Position numbers and translations under genes: made by a program. A DNA stretch of 64,000 nt from Mycobacterium sp. Its GTDB lineage: Bacteria > Actinomycetota > Actinomycetes > Mycobacteriales > Mycobacteriaceae. Below are positions 1 to 10,174 of the stretch, piece after piece. The notes beneath the pieces were generated by a model, which was not told the DNA's origin, did no database searches, and was given only the letters and a program-made list of their open reading frames with translations. Numbering within the stretch: position 1 is the stretch's first letter; the number at the start of each line of letters is the position of its first letter. The stretch covers positions 1-64,000 of the forward strand of contig JAKFVT010000006.1 of NCBI GenBank assembly GCA_021732005.1, written 5' to 3'.

Positions 1-1
1 C

Positions 2-292
2 ACGTCGACGCCGCCGCCCGGACCGCGTCAGGTCACCTATTCGGTGACCGGCACCAAGGCGCCCGGCGACATCATCTCGGTGACCTACGTCGACGCCTCG
101 GGCCGCCAGCGCACCCAGCGCAACGTCTACATTCCGTGGTCGCTGACGGTGACACCGATCTCGCAGTCCGACGTCGGCTCGGTGCAGGCGTCCAGCCTGT
201 TCCTGGTGAGCCGGCTGAACTGCTCGATCACCACCAGTGACGGCGTGGTGCTGTCGTCGAACCAGAACAACGCCGCGCAGACGAGTTGCTGA
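2..292 (+). CDS. mmpS3: MmpS-family protein, C-terminal part (5' end outside window)
   Basis: The frame is open from base 2 to the TGA at 290-292, giving the last 96 residues of a protein that begins upstream. The visible part is a soluble domain with a Val-Thr-Tyr run, an Asp-Ala-Ser-Gly turn and two cysteines near the end, as expected of the periplasmic domain of MmpS proteins, which partner MmpL lipid transporters. The assignment to mmpS3 rests on similarity to the MmpS C-terminus and on position beside the DUF2561-type gene and qcrB, as remembered for M. tuberculosis Rv2198c. The N-terminal membrane anchor is not visible. The next gene starts on its stop codon, so the two are probably cotranscribed. 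Confidence 0.75.
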   Translation, partial: TSTPPPGPRQVTYSVTGTKAPGDIISVTYVDASGRQRTQRNVYIPWSLTVTPISQSDVGSVQASSLFLVSRLNCSITTSDGVVLSSNQNNAAQTSC

Positions 293-984
293 TGACTACA
301 GACACAGACACAGAAGACCGCCGGTCACCGGAGACCGTGGACCGGCTGCTGGTCGGCGTATGCGGCGCGATCTGGCTGGTGCTGCTCGCGGTGACGGTGA
401 TCGCGATCGTCGCGCTGGTCGACATGAGCCGAGGTCACTCCGCGAACGCAGGCGGCTCAGACACCCCCTGGCTGCTGTACAGCATCATCATCGTGTCGGC
501 GGTGATCATCGTCGGTGCGATCCCGCTGCTGATCCGGGCCCGGCGCACCGCGCTGAATGATTCGCGCCTGACGCCGGAACCGGCCAAGGTCACGCCGCCA
601 CGACCCACGTCCGCGCCGGTGGCCCCGGCACGCGGCACCGAGGCGCCCACGGAGAAGCTGAAGGTATTCGGCTCGACCGTGGATCCCTACGAGCGGTACC
701 AGCCGGACTTCGCCCAGTCGTCGGCGTCGCGGCGGGCCGATCCGCTGATCCCGGCCACCGAATTGGACCGGTTGTGGTTGCGCTGCACGGTCATGCTGGC
801 CGGCGCGATCGGCCTGGCGCTGGTCGGGGTATCGACCGCGACATACCTGATGGCAGTGGACAACGACACCGCGGCGTGGGTGGCGCTCGGCCTTGCCGGG
901 GTCATCACCATCGCGATGCCGGCGATCCCGGTGGCCTACCTGCGTCAGCTGCACGGAGCGGTGGAAGAGGCCGTGCCGGCTTAG
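292..984 (+). CDS. Four-helix membrane protein, DUF2561/Rv2197c type
   Basis: A 230-residue protein with hydrophobic segments near residues 20-43, 60-83, 165-187 and 195-217, and a Pro/Ala-rich soluble stretch between helices 2 and 3. I chose the ATG at 292, which overlaps the TGA of the preceding MmpS gene by one base (TGATG); a TTG two codons earlier is less likely. Position matches the conserved membrane protein Rv2197c next to qcrB. No catalytic motif is visible and function is unknown. The gene ends 15 bases before a perfect 18-bp hairpin that probably terminates transcription. Confidence 0.8.
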   Translation: MTTDTDTEDRRSPETVDRLLVGVCGAIWLVLLAVTVIAIVALVDMSRGHSANAGGSDTPWLLYSIIIVSAVIIVGAIPLLIRARRTALNDSRLTPEPAKVTPPRPTSAPVAPARGTEAPTEKLKVFGSTVDPYERYQPDFAQSSASRRADPLIPATELDRLWLRCTVMLAGAIGLALVGVSTATYLMAVDNDTAAWVALGLAGVITIAMPAIPVAYLRQLHGAVEEAVPA

Positions 985-988
985 TCCT

Positions 989-1038
989 GCGCTCACTCAC
1001 GAGAGAACCCCGGGTCCACAGGACCCGGGGTTCTCTCG
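989..1038 (+). terminator. Perfect 18-bp hairpin, copy 1 of a duplicated terminator-like cassette
   Basis: The 11-mer GCGCTCACTCA (989-999) leads into an inverted repeat with arms 1000-1017 and 1021-1038, fully complementary, with a three-base loop ACA. No T tract follows, so it would be a stem-only terminator of the kind proposed for mycobacteria. It lies just past the rightward membrane gene, facing qcrB from the other side. Confidence 0.6.
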
Positions 1039-1125
1039 TTGGTGGGCGTGCGTTGGATGCGGGCGTGTGCACCCCTCGCTGAGTGAGCGCTGAGGTCTCA
1101 TCTGCGCGTGCTGGATGAGGTGTGA

Positions 1126-1176
1126 GCGCTCACTCAACGCGAGAACCCCGGGCCCTATGGACCCGGGGTTCTCGCG
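1126..1176 (-). terminator. 18-bp hairpin, copy 2, at the 3' end of qcrB
   Basis: The same 11-mer (1126-1136) is followed by arms 1138-1155 and 1159-1176, 17 of 18 positions paired, loop TAT. The arms are nearly identical to copy 1. It begins 7 bases past the qcrB stop codon on the minus strand, so it is placed to end the qcrCAB transcript. A 12-bp inverted repeat (1080-1091 with 1125-1136) also links the spacer to this copy. Confidence 0.6.
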
Positions 1177-1183
1177 GTTGGTG

Positions 1184-2878
1184 CTAGTGGTGGTGGCCGT
1201 TGCCACTTCCGTTGCCGTTGCCATTTCCGTTGCCGCTGTACTCGCTGTCCTGCCATTCGCGCAGGGCGGTGAGTGTGCGGTGCTCGGCGGCGTGTGCGGC
1301 CTCGTTGAGCGCGGCATCCTCGGACGCCGGATCGGCGGTGAGGAAGCTGCCGTGGCCGGTCTTGCCGCCGGAGCCCAGCTTGTTCATCCGCTTGGGCAGA
1401 GCCGCTCCCTGGTACTCCAGGGGGAGCGGGTGGCCATGGTCGTCGACCGGGCCGAGCGGCTGGTGCAGCTCGACGTAGGCACCGTGCGGCAGGCGCTTGA
1501 TGATGCCCGTCTCGATGCCGTGCTCCAGCACGTCACGGTCACTGCGCTGCAGGCCGACCGCCCAGCGGTAGGCGATGAAGAACACCAGCGGCGGCAGCAC
1601 CAGCGAACCGATACGGCCGATCCACGTCGTCGCGTTCAGCGAGATGTGGAACTTCAGCGCGATGACGTCGTTCATCGCGGCCAGCGTCCAGACCATGTAC
1701 AGCGAGATCGCCATCGCACCGATCGCGGTCCGCGTCGGAGCGTCACGCGGGCGCTGCAGCAGGTTGTGGTGCGCGGTGTCCCCGGTGAACTTCTTCTCCA
1801 GGAACGGGTAGGCGATCAGCAGCCCGAACACCAGGCCCATGACCAGCGCGACCCAGAACGCCGCGGGGATGGTGTGGTGGCCGAGGTAGAGCTCCCACGG
1901 CGGGAAGATACGGGCCAGGCCTTCCGTCCACATCATGTAGAAGTCGGGCTGGCTGCCTGCCGACACCTGAGACGGCTTGTAGGGACCGAGCTGCCAGATC
2001 GGGTTGATCTGCAGCAGGCCGCCCATCAGGCCCAGGATGCCGACGGTCACCGCGAAGAACGCACCGGACTTGACCGCGAACACCGGCATGACGCGCACGC
2101 CGACGACGTTCTTCTCGGTGCGGCCGGGGCCGGGGAACTGGGTGTGCTTCTGGAACCACACCAGCGCCAGGTGAACACCGATGAGCGCCAAGATGATTCC
2201 GGGGATCAGCAGGATGTGCAGGGCGTACATCCGGGGGAGCAGGGTGCCCACCGCGCTGCACTGGTAACCCACCCCACCGCAGGGGAAGTCGCCGCCGAAC
2301 AGCGCCCAGTGCAACCAGGTTCCGACGATCGGCACGCTCATGGTGATCGAGGACAGCGCCGCGCGAAGGCCGATGCCGGACAGCAGGTCGTCGGGCAGCG
2401 AGTAGCCGAAGTAGCCCTCGAACATGGCAAGGATCAGCAGCAGCGAACCGATGACCCAGTTGGCCTCACGCGGCTTGCGGAACGCGCCGGTGAAGAAGAT
2501 GCGGGCCAGGTGCACCATGATCGACGCGGCGAACAGCAGCGCGGCCCAGTGGTGGATCTGGCGGACGAACAGACCGCCGCGGATCTCGAAGCTGATGTCG
2601 AGGGTCGAGGCGTACGCCTTCGACATCTCGATGCCCCGAAGCGGTTGGTACACACCCTGATACGTCACTTCGGCCATCGACGGGTCGAAGAACAGCGACA
2701 GGTACACGCCGGTGAGCAGCAGCACGATGAAGCTGTACATCGCGATCTCACCCAGCAGGAACGACCAGTGCGTGGGGAAGACCTTGTTCAGCTGGCGCCG
2801 AACCGCGGCCGACGGGTGGTAGCGGGAGTCGATGGCGTCGCCCTGCTTGGCCAGGGCATCGTTGAGTTTCGGACTCAT
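1184..2878 (-). CDS. qcrB: Cytochrome bc1 complex cytochrome b subunit QcrB
   Basis: This 564-residue integral membrane protein is the cytochrome b of the actinobacterial bcc-aa3 supercomplex, which oxidises menaquinol and passes electrons to the Rieske centre and cytochrome c. Haem-ligand histidine regions are visible ([11 protein letters not shown] and later ALHILLIPG / GVHLALV), as are many hydrophobic helices. Its ATG overlaps the qcrA stop as ATGA, so the genes are translationally coupled in the order qcrC-qcrA-qcrB. In M. tuberculosis this subunit is the target of imidazopyridine amides. The C-terminus is odd: a low-complexity Gly-Asn repeat ending in three histidines, encoded by a period-6 repeat. 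Confidence 0.97.
   Translation of the reverse strand: MSPKLNDALAKQGDAIDSRYHPSAAVRRQLNKVFPTHWSFLLGEIAMYSFIVLLLTGVYLSLFFDPSMAEVTYQGVYQPLRGIEMSKAYASTLDISFEIRGGLFVRQIHHWAALLFAASIMVHLARIFFTGAFRKPREANWVIGSLLLILAMFEGYFGYSLPDDLLSGIGLRAALSSITMSVPIVGTWLHWALFGGDFPCGGVGYQCSAVGTLLPRMYALHILLIPGIILALIGVHLALVWFQKHTQFPGPGRTEKNVVGVRVMPVFAVKSGAFFAVTVGILGLMGGLLQINPIWQLGPYKPSQVSAGSQPDFYMMWTEGLARIFPPWELYLGHHTIPAAFWVALVMGLVFGLLIAYPFLEKKFTGDTAHHNLLQRPRDAPTRTAIGAMAISLYMVWTLAAMNDVIALKFHISLNATTWIGRIGSLVLPPLVFFIAYRWAVGLQRSDRDVLEHGIETGIIKRLPHGAYVELHQPLGPVDDHGHPLPLEYQGAALPKRMNKLGSGGKTGHGSFLTADPASEDAALNEAAHAAEHRTLTALREWQDSEYSGNGNGNGNGSGNGHHH
1188..1237 (-). repeat. Period-6 repeat encoding the Gly-Asn/His tail of QcrB
   Basis: The end of qcrB contains imperfect copies of a GCCGTT-like hexamer (plus strand), translated on the minus strand as alternating Gly and Asn, followed by His codons. 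Such short-period DNA could vary in copy number by slippage without breaking the frame. Confidence 0.6.
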
Positions 2879-4029
2879 GATGTGCGCTCCCAGAATGCGG
2901 GTCCGACGGGCTCGGCGAAGTCGCCGTTGGCGACCAGATACCCGTCCTTGTCAATGGTGATCGGCAACTGCGCCAACGCGCGCGCAGCCGGACCGAAGAT
3001 CGGCCGTGCGAAATGCAGTGCGTCGAACTGCGATTGGTGGCACGGGCACAGGATGCGGTAGGTCTGCTGCTCGTACAGCGAGGCCGGGCAGCCCAGGTGC
3101 GAGCAGACCTTGGTGTAGGCGAACAGGTCGCCGAAGTTGAAGCTCTCCTGGCCCGCACGCTTGACGACCTTGGCCATGTCGACCGGCTTGATGCGGATCA
3201 GCATCACCGGATTACGCACGCCCATCGCGATTTCGCTCAATCGCTCGTGGCTCTCGACGGTGGTGCCGTCGCCGTCGCTCTCACGCCACGGGAACACCGT
3301 CTCCATGCCGCCGGCGTCGATGTCCTCGGGACGCAACTTCACGAACGGCGACTCGCCCGGCAGGCCGGTGGCGCGCGCCAGGAAGATGGTCTCGCCGGTG
3401 AATCGCGGGGTCCACCCCGAGGTCCACAGCACTGCCTTCTTGCCTTCGGCGGTGGGTACCACCGGCTTCCACGGGTTCTTGATCAGGCCGCCGATGAACG
3501 CCACCAGCGTGCCTGCGCCGAACGCGCCCATTCCGATCCCGAGCGACAACCCGACCAGCTTGCGCCGCTTGATCGTCGAGCCCTCGAGTGCGTCGGTGAG
3601 ATTGGCGACGACGGTCTTGCGCGCGATCTCCGGGGAGGCGCCGTCGTGGCGCTCCTGGACCGAGATCTCCTCGGGGATGAACTTCTTCTGGTAGAGCACC
3701 GCGCCGATGCCGATCGCCAGGATCGACATGCCGAAGGTGAGCCCGTAGAGCGGGGTGGCCAGCTCGGACAGCGAGCGCTCGTTGGAGCCGTCCCACTCCC
3801 ACGGCCAGAACAGGAACACCAGCAGCAGCGCGAGACCGAACAGGCCGCCGAGCAGCAGCCAGATCGACACCAGACGCGCTGCGCGCTTCTCGGCTCTGGT
3901 GCCCTCGACCGGCCAGCGGGGCTCCTTGAGGATGGTCTCGACGCCGTCGATCCGGCCGCCGAGTTCGACCAACTCCTCGCGGGACATCCCAGCGAGTTGC
4001 TCGTCGGTGGGCTGATTCACGTCACTCAT
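2875..4029 (-). CDS. qcrA: Cytochrome bc1 complex Rieske iron-sulfur subunit QcrA
   Basis: The 384-residue protein has several hydrophobic segments in its N-terminal half and a C-terminal Rieske fold. The 2Fe-2S ligands are present in the boxes CSHLGC and CPCHQSQF. It takes electrons from menaquinol bound to QcrB and hands them to the dihaem cytochrome QcrC. I chose the start MSDVNQP at 4029 because its ATG overlaps the qcrC stop codon as ATGA; the open frame extends seven codons further, but that would run into qcrC. The three-helix N-terminal anchor is longer than in proteobacterial Rieske proteins, as known for actinobacteria. Confidence 0.96.
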   Translation of the reverse strand: MSDVNQPTDEQLAGMSREELVELGGRIDGVETILKEPRWPVEGTRAEKRAARLVSIWLLLGGLFGLALLLVFLFWPWEWDGSNERSLSELATPLYGLTFGMSILAIGIGAVLYQKKFIPEEISVQERHDGASPEIARKTVVANLTDALEGSTIKRRKLVGLSLGIGMGAFGAGTLVAFIGGLIKNPWKPVVPTAEGKKAVLWTSGWTPRFTGETIFLARATGLPGESPFVKLRPEDIDAGGMETVFPWRESDGDGTTVESHERLSEIAMGVRNPVMLIRIKPVDMAKVVKRAGQESFNFGDLFAYTKVCSHLGCPASLYEQQTYRILCPCHQSQFDALHFARPIFGPAARALAQLPITIDKDGYLVANGDFAEPVGPAFWERTS

Positions 4030-4868
4030 GAAGATCTCGCTCCGATCCACAGCGCCGCCGCGATGACGGCGACCATGCCGATGATCCAGGCCGCCATGCC
4101 CTCAGATGAGGGGCCGAACCCGCCGAGGCCGTAGCCGCCGGGATCCGGCGCGCGAGTCGCCATGCGCACATAGGCGACGATGTCCTTCTTCTCCTCGGGA
4201 GAAAGCTGGCGGTCGCCGAACTTGGGCATGTTCTGCGGGCCGGTCAGCATCGCGGTGTAGATCTGGGCCGGGGTGGCCGGCGCCAGGTCGGGCGCGTACT
4301 TACCCGACGACAGGGCGCCGCCCTTGCCGGTGAAGTTGTGGCACGAGGCGCAGTTGAGCCGGAACAGATCGCCGCCGCGGGCGACGTCATTGCCGAGCAG
4401 CGAGTGGTCGGCGATCTGCCCGTTGGCGTCGCGGGGGACCAGCGGTCCGCCGCCGTTGGCCTGAACGTAGGCGCCGAGTGCGTCGATCTGGGCCTCGTCG
4501 AAGACCGGGTCCTTCCGCGGAGCCTGGGCTTCGCCGCGCATCGCCGGCATGCGGCCGGTCGACACCTGGAAGTACACCGCCGCCTCGCCGACGCCGATGA
4601 GGCTCGGGCCACGGCCCTCGACGCCCTGGAGGTTGGCGCCGTGGCAGGTGACACAGGACGTGTCGAACAGCTGCTTGCCGGTCCGCAGCAGTGCGGACTG
4701 CGATTCGTCGGCCACCGCCACCTGCGGTGTGGGTGTCAGCGTGGCGGCCAGGCCACCGGCGACACCGAGCCCGACGAGCAGCAGTACCGCACCGGTCAGG
4801 CGGCGACGCAGCCGGCGACGCGACTTGTCGCTCATCGGAGACTTCGGCTGCCCCGATCTCTTGAGCAT
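4026..4868 (-). CDS. qcrC: Cytochrome bc1 complex dihaem cytochrome c subunit QcrC
   Basis: About 280 residues: an arginine-rich N-terminus, one membrane segment near residues 25-43, two cytochrome c domains with CVTCH (Cys72, Cys75, His76) and CASCH haem motifs, and a C-terminal membrane helix. Two fused c-type domains let it bridge the bc1 complex and the aa3 oxidase without a separate soluble cytochrome. I prefer the ATG at 4868 because AGAAGGGG lies 4 bases before it. An ATG at 4883 overlaps the ctaE stop as ATGA, and a third at 4835 would give the length I recall for M. smegmatis. The exact start is therefore open. Confidence 0.93.
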   Translation of the reverse strand: MLKRSGQPKSPMSDKSRRRLRRRLTGAVLLLVGLGVAGGLAATLTPTPQVAVADESQSALLRTGKQLFDTSCVTCHGANLQGVEGRGPSLIGVGEAAVYFQVSTGRMPAMRGEAQAPRKDPVFDEAQIDALGAYVQANGGGPLVPRDANGQIADHSLLGNDVARGGDLFRLNCASCHNFTGKGGALSSGKYAPDLAPATPAQIYTAMLTGPQNMPKFGDRQLSPEEKKDIVAYVRMATRAPDPGGYGLGGFGPSSEGMAAWIIGMVAVIAAALWIGARSS

Positions 4869-4879
4869 CGAACCCCTTC

Positions 4880-5545
<666 letters not shown>

Positions 5546-5574
5546 TCACATCTGTCTGAAAACTGACGTGTGGA

Positions 5575-5590
5575 CATGCCCTGCGGCATG
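5575..5590. other. Short inverted repeat upstream of trpD
   Basis: CATGCC and GGCATG flank a CTGC loop, 13 bases before the trpD GTG. It could be an operator or an RNA hairpin; no Trp-rich leader peptide or alternative hairpin is visible, so attenuation is not supported. Confidence 0.3.
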
Positions 5591-5603
5591 GGAACATCGG
5601 CCC

Positions 5604-6686
5604 GTGACTCACCCCCATTCCCTGCCCGGCGCAGGCTCGTCGGATACGTCATGGCCGCAGGTCCTGGACCGGTTGACGGCCAGCCTGGAACTCGAGCCCG
5701 GGCAGGCGAGTTGGGCGATGGACCAGATCATGAGCGGCGTCGCGACACCGGCTCAGATCGCCGCCTTCGGCGTGTCGATGAAGATGAAGCGCCCGACCGC
5801 CGCCGAAGTACGTGAATTGGCCGACACCATGCTCGGATATGCGCGCATGGTGCCCACCGACAAGATCGGCACCGACACCGTCGACATCGTCGGCACCGGC
5901 GGCGACCGCGCCAACACCGTGAACCTGTCGACGATGGCGGCGATCGTGGTCGCGGCCGCCGGCGTCCCGGTGGTCAAGCACGGCAACCGCGCGGCGTCGT
6001 CGAAGAGCGGCGGGGCCGACATGCTCGAGGCCCTCGGGGTGCGCATCGATCTCGGGCCCGACGAGGTGGCCCGCTGCGTGGCCGAGGTGGGCATCGGGTT
6101 CTGTTTCGCGCCGGTGTTCCACCCGTCCTACAAGTTCGCCGGTCCGCCGCGCCGCGAGATCGGTGTGCCGACGGTCTTCAATCTGCTTGGGCCGCTGACC
6201 AATCCGGCCGCGCCGCGCGCGGGGCTGATCGGGTGTGCGTTCGGCGATCTGGCCGAGGTGATGGCCGGGGTGTTCGCCGCCCGCCGCAGCAGCGTGCTGG
6301 TGGTGCACGGCGACGACGGCCTCGATGAATTGACCACCACGACCACCAGCACGATCTGGCGCGTGCAGGCGGGCACCATCGACAAGCTCACGTTCGACCC
6401 GCTGGGGTTCGGTTTCCCGCGGGCCAGGGTCGAGGAGCTGGTCGGCGGGGAGGCCGAGGAGAACGCCGAGGAGGCACGCAACGTGCTCGGCGGCGCCAAG
6501 GGCGCGGTCCGGGATGCGGTGATCCTCAACGCAGCGGGGGCGATGGTCGCCCACGGCGGGCTATCCAGCCACGCCGAATGGCTGCCGTGCTGGGAGGACG
6601 GGCTGGCCCGCGCCGCGGAGGCGATCGACTCCGGGGCGGCCGAACAGCTCCTGGCGCGTTGGGTGCGGTTCAGCCAGCAGCTCTGA
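5604..6686 (+). CDS. trpD: Anthranilate phosphoribosyltransferase TrpD
   Basis: The 360-residue enzyme transfers phosphoribose from PRPP to anthranilate, the second committed step of tryptophan synthesis. Family signatures are clear: [15 protein letters not shown] (PRPP-binding glycine loop), KHGNRAASS and [15 protein letters not shown]. The open frame runs upstream to 5346, but I chose the GTG at 5604 because it precedes the first family-like sequence and avoids overlap with ctaE. No other trp gene lies nearby. Its last 126 bases overlap the 3' end of the converging exonuclease gene. Confidence 0.96.
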   Translation: MTHPHSLPGAGSSDTSWPQVLDRLTASLELEPGQASWAMDQIMSGVATPAQIAAFGVSMKMKRPTAAEVRELADTMLGYARMVPTDKIGTDTVDIVGTGGDRANTVNLSTMAAIVVAAAGVPVVKHGNRAASSKSGGADMLEALGVRIDLGPDEVARCVAEVGIGFCFAPVFHPSYKFAGPPRREIGVPTVFNLLGPLTNPAAPRAGLIGCAFGDLAEVMAGVFAARRSSVLVVHGDDGLDELTTTTTSTIWRVQAGTIDKLTFDPLGFGFPRARVEELVGGEAEENAEEARNVLGGAKGAVRDAVILNAAGAMVAHGGLSSHAEWLPCWEDGLARAAEAIDSGAAEQLLARWVRFSQQL

Positions 6687-8480
6687 GTCCAGCCGCTGCG
6701 CCTGTTCGGCGGCCAACCGCGCCGAACGCGCGGCCGTGGCCCACTGGGCCCACGGTCCGGCCGAGGCCAGCGGTGACGTCAAACCCGTTGTGGCACTGAC
6801 GATTCGTACGCCTGCACTGTTCATCCAGCGCGCGATCAGGGCGGTCTCCTCGACGAGCGCGCCGCCCAAGGGTGCCGGCCGGGGGAGCACCACTTGCGCG
6901 CCTGCCCGCAAAGCTTCGACCACGGGCATCGGGGGAACCCGACGCGGCGCGACGCCGGCCGCAGCGAGCTGGCCATGCCGGATCACCGCAAGCTGCCAGC
7001 CGCCCGCGCCATCGGGGCCTGCGGCGACGACTTCCTCGACCGCGGCCAGAGCACGCAGCCGCTGCCCCCGCCACAGCACGTCGACGGCCGCGGCGATGTG
7101 GTCGCGCAGCCGCGCCGCGCTCTCGTAGCGGGACTTCTGCGCCAGGGCGCCGACCTGGTCGACGGCCGCACCGAGCGCGGCGTTGTCCAGGCCTTCGATC
7201 AGCGCGGCCGCCAGCTGCGGAGCCGCCGCGTACTGCTCGGCGGTGATGCCGCGCGGGGCGGGGCAGGGGGAGACCTCGCGCTCGGGGCAGGACGGCCCGT
7301 GCTCGGCCGCGCGGCCGATACGACTGGTGCAGGTGCGCACACCGGTGAACCGCGCGATCAGCCCGGCGGTGTCCATGGCGTCGGCCCGCGACCGGAACGG
7401 GCCGATCGCGCGGTCGTGCCGCGGCTCGCGGACCACCGACAGCCGGGGGAACGCCTCGTCGGTGAGCGCCACCCACCACCAGCGGTGCGGAAAGCGGGAC
7501 CGGCGGTTGTACGGCGGCGCGTGCGCGGCCAGCAGCCGAAGCTCGCGCACCCCGGCTTCGAGCGCGTGGGCGCATTCGACATGGTCGACCGCCGTCGCCA
7601 GGGCCACCATCTCCTTCATCCGCCCGCGCGGGTCGGCGCCGTTGAAGTACTGGCCCACCCGGCGGTGAAGATCGGTGGCGGTGCCGACATAGAGCACTTC
7701 GTTTGCCGGTCCGCGGAACAAGTACACCCCGGGCCTGCGTGGCAGGTTGCGGGCCAAAACCCGTTTGCTCCGTTGGGCGTTCGAGATGTTGGGCAGATAC
7801 CCGCGCAGATCGGTGTAGGTGTGCACGCCCTGATTGCCGACCCGCTCGATCAGCGCGTGCAGCACGTCGACGGTGGCGCGGGCGTCGTCGAGTGCACGGT
7901 GGGTCGGCTTGGTGGCGGAGCCGACCAGCGCGGCCAGCGTGGACAGCCGCACGCTGGGCGCCTCCTCGCGGGTCAGCACGCGGCGGGCCAGCCGCACCGT
8001 GCACAGCACCGGCGGGCGGGGCCACGGGATGCCGCACTGTTCGGCGGCGGACTTCAGGAAGCCGATGTCGAATCCGGCGTTGTGGGCGACCAGCACAGCG
8101 CCACGAGCGAATTCGAGGAACATCGGCAGTACGGCGGCGATGGTCGGCGCGTCGTGGACCATCGCGGTGGTGATCCCGGTGAGCTGAACGATCTGCGGCG
8201 GGATGGACCGCTGCGGGTCCACCAGGGTGGCGAATTCGCCGAGCACCTCACCGCCGCGGACCCGGACCGCGCCGATCTCGGTGATCGCGTCGCGGCGGCC
8301 GTCGGCCGATGCGGTGGCCCGCCCGCCGGTGGTCTCCAGGTCGACCACCACGAAGGTGGTCTCCCGCAGCGATACGTCGGCCGCGGGGTCGACGTCGGCG
8401 AAGCTCAGCTGAGCATCGATCGGTGTGGCCGCCACAGCAACTGACGGTAAGCAGCCCCACCGACAACGGCGGCGTGCCAC
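6561..8480 (-). CDS. DEDDh exonuclease fused to GIY-YIG/UvrC-like nuclease region
   Basis: The 639-residue protein joins two nuclease parts. Residues about 40-210 are a DnaQ-type 3'-5' exonuclease with ExoI Asp47/Glu49 (VVDLETTGG), ExoII ([11 protein letters not shown]) and ExoIII (HRALDDA). Residues about 245-330 are a GIY-YIG domain ([19 protein letters not shown]), followed by a Cho/UvrC-like stretch with spaced cysteines. The same fusion is remembered for M. tuberculosis Rv2191. It probably acts in DNA repair, but substrate and role cannot be read from sequence. The start is an assigned GTG with no good ribosome site. Its 3' end overlaps trpD by 126 bases. Confidence 0.88.
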   Translation of the reverse strand: MARRRCRWGCLPSVAVAATPIDAQLSFADVDPAADVSLRETTFVVVDLETTGGRATASADGRRDAITEIGAVRVRGGEVLGEFATLVDPQRSIPPQIVQLTGITTAMVHDAPTIAAVLPMFLEFARGAVLVAHNAGFDIGFLKSAAEQCGIPWPRPPVLCTVRLARRVLTREEAPSVRLSTLAALVGSATKPTHRALDDARATVDVLHALIERVGNQGVHTYTDLRGYLPNISNAQRSKRVLARNLPRRPGVYLFRGPANEVLYVGTATDLHRRVGQYFNGADPRGRMKEMVALATAVDHVECAHALEAGVRELRLLAAHAPPYNRRSRFPHRWWWVALTDEAFPRLSVVREPRHDRAIGPFRSRADAMDTAGLIARFTGVRTCTSRIGRAAEHGPSCPEREVSPCPAPRGITAEQYAAAPQLAAALIEGLDNAALGAAVDQVGALAQKSRYESAARLRDHIAAAVDVLWRGQRLRALAAVEEVVAAGPDGAGGWQLAVIRHGQLAAAGVAPRRVPPMPVVEALRAGAQVVLPRPAPLGGALVEETALIARWMNSAGVRIVSATTGLTSPLASAGPWAQWATAARSARLAAEQAQRLDSELLAEPHPTRQELFGRPGVDRLRGAGQPVLPARQPFGVAG

Positions 8481-8548
8481 TCCGGAGAGGGCGGACTTGT
8501 CGGTGGCCGGCGATAGCGTGCGGCCAACTCGATAGAAGGAGTCCCGAG

Positions 8549-8770
8549 ATGGGAATGGAGCCAGCCGAACCGGTCGTCATCGACTGCGACGACTGTGCGG
8601 TGCGCGGCCCTGGTTGTCGCGACTGTGTGGTGAGCGTATTGCTCGGTGTCCCGGAAACTTTGCTGGAAGACGAACGGGCGGCCCTTGAGGTGCTCGCCGA
8701 GGCGGGTTTGGCGCCGAAGTTGCGGTTGGTGCCGATCCACCGCACCGGAGGGCGGGGGCTGGCCAGCTAG
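8549..8770 (+). CDS. Small four-cysteine protein (CxxC-x6-CxxC)
   Basis: A 73-residue protein starting at an ATG with AGAAGGAG (8535-8542) six bases upstream, a strong ribosome site. It begins [16 protein letters not shown] and holds two cysteine pairs, Cys13/Cys16 and Cys23/Cys26, the spacing of a zinc or iron-sulfur knuckle, followed by a Leu/Glu-rich helix-like segment and a basic tail (HRTGGRG). I do not recognise the family. It lies divergent from the exonuclease fusion and upstream of the NlpC/P60 gene, separated from the latter by 176 bases. Confidence 0.8.
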   Translation: MGMEPAEPVVIDCDDCAVRGPGCRDCVVSVLLGVPETLLEDERAALEVLAEAGLAPKLRLVPIHRTGGRGLAS

Positions 8771-8789
8771 CGCCGAGGCCGCGTCCTGC

Positions 8790-8795
8790 TAGGTT
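8790..8795 (+). promoter_or_regulatory. Possible -10 box of the NlpC/P60 gene with a long leader
   Basis: TAGGTT fits the mycobacterial TANNNT -10 pattern; a start near 8802 would give a 5' leader of about 145 bases. No -35 is obvious. I could not match the leader to a known riboswitch by eye. Confidence 0.3.
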
Positions 8796-8946
8796 GGACG
8801 GCAGGTTGTGACTGGTGTGGCTTGGTGGCTGAGAGTCTGCTGAATTTCCGCCCCACGTTTGGACAACGCCGATGCCATTTCGTAACCTGTTCGAGACCTA
8901 AGGCACTCGATGCATCAACGTCGACGGCACTTAAAGGAACGCAATT

Positions 8947-10119
8947 TTGAGCTCTGACCGCAGATACCTGACTAAACGCGTTCTCAAACGCCCTCTAGTT
9001 GGTGGAATTGCGGGCTTCCTTGTCTTGTCCGCCGTTATCTCCGGCGCCTCGCACGCCGACCCCGCCGAAGACGGTGTGGCCAAGCTGAACGAACTGTCAC
9101 GACAGGCAGAACAGCTCACCGAGTCGATGCATTCCGCTCAGCTCGATCTTGACAAGAAGCTGCAGGCGGAGAACGTTGCGGAGAAGAAGCACACCGACGA
9201 CCTCGCCGCAGCTGACAGCGCAAAGGCCCAGTTGGCGACCTACCAGGGTGCGGTCGACAAATTTGCTGCCGCGGTCTACATGGGTGGCCGCACCGACGGC
9301 CTGAACGCCATCCTGACCGCCGAGTCGCCGCAGGGCCTGATCGACAAGATGGCCGTGCAGCGGGTGATGGCCACCGAGATGGCCGCCCAGATGCAGAGCT
9401 ACCGCCAGCTGAACGAGCAGCTGCGCCAGGCCGAGGCCGAATCCGCCAAGTCGGCGGGGGACGCCAAGACCGCCGCCGAGCAGGCCGCCGCGGTCCGCGC
9501 CGACCTGCAGCGCAAGCAGTCTCAGCTGCAGGTGCAGATCTCAGTTGTGAAGTCGCGTTACCAGACGCTCACCCCGGAGCAGCGCACCGCGCTGGCCGCT
9601 CCCGGACCGGTACCGCCGGCCGACATCCTGGCCGCTCCCGCGCCCGAGGGCCTGCCGCCGCTCAACGATGTGCCGCCGCCCGATGCGCTCCCGCCGGCAC
9701 CGGATGCCCCGCCGCCGCCGGACGCCGCCCAGGTGATCCCGATGGCCGCAGTACCGACTCCCGGCGCGGGTGGCGAACAGGGCGCCGTCGCCGTGCAGGC
9801 GGCGCTGACCCGGATCGGCGACCCCTACGTCTGGGGTGGATCGGGTCCCAACCAGTTCGACTGCTCAGGTCTGGTCATGTGGGCCTTCCAGCAGGCCGGC
9901 ATCTTCCTGCCGCATTCCAGCCAGGCGCTGGCCGCGGGCGGTCAGCCGGTCTCCATGGACCAGATGCAGCCCGGCGACGTCGTGAACTACTACTCCGACG
10001 CCTCGCACTCGGCGATCTACATCGGCGACGGGATGATGGTCCACGCCTCGACGTTCGGCCGGCCGGTGATGATCTCTCCGGTCAACAACGCCCCGATCTA
10101 CAACGTCCGTCGCTACTGA
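8947..10119 (+). CDS. Secreted NlpC/P60 peptidoglycan hydrolase with coiled-coil N-terminus
   Basis: A 390-residue exported protein, positional match to Rv2190c. A basic N-terminus and hydrophobic core end in ASHADP, a likely signal cleavage site near residue 38. Residues about 45-215 are Ala/Glu/Gln-rich coiled coil, 220-265 a Pro/Ala linker, and about 275-390 the NlpC/P60 domain with the catalytic Cys306 in FDCSGL and His354 in SHSAIYIG. Such enzymes cut the D-Glu to diaminopimelate bond of stem peptides; the coiled coil often restrains activity. The start is TTG with AAAGGA eight bases upstream. Confidence 0.93.
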   Translation: MSSDRRYLTKRVLKRPLVGGIAGFLVLSAVISGASHADPAEDGVAKLNELSRQAEQLTESMHSAQLDLDKKLQAENVAEKKHTDDLAAADSAKAQLATYQGAVDKFAAAVYMGGRTDGLNAILTAESPQGLIDKMAVQRVMATEMAAQMQSYRQLNEQLRQAEAESAKSAGDAKTAAEQAAAVRADLQRKQSQLQVQISVVKSRYQTLTPEQRTALAAPGPVPPADILAAPAPEGLPPLNDVPPPDALPPAPDAPPPPDAAQVIPMAAVPTPGAGGEQGAVAVQAALTRIGDPYVWGGSGPNQFDCSGLVMWAFQQAGIFLPHSSQALAAGGQPVSMDQMQPGDVVNYYSDASHSAIYIGDGMMVHASTFGRPVMISPVNNAPIYNVRRY

Positions 10120-10174
10120 CGCACCCCGGCGGCGCGCACTCGCGGCCGTCCTGGCCGTCGTTCTCATCACCGAG

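Noticed and set aside
1115..3061. 648-codon plus-strand frame opposite qcrB
   Set aside because: Its Arg/Gln/His-rich translation shows no family motif; qcrB on the other strand is certain. It is a high-GC shadow.
5575..5590. Trp attenuator before trpD
   Set aside because: Only one small hairpin, no leader peptide with Trp codons and no T tract.
8796..8946. Long leader of the NlpC/P60 gene as a c-di-AMP (ydaO) riboswitch
   Set aside because: Considered because a wall-hydrolase gene (rpfA) in M. tuberculosis has one, but I could not match the conserved core by eye.
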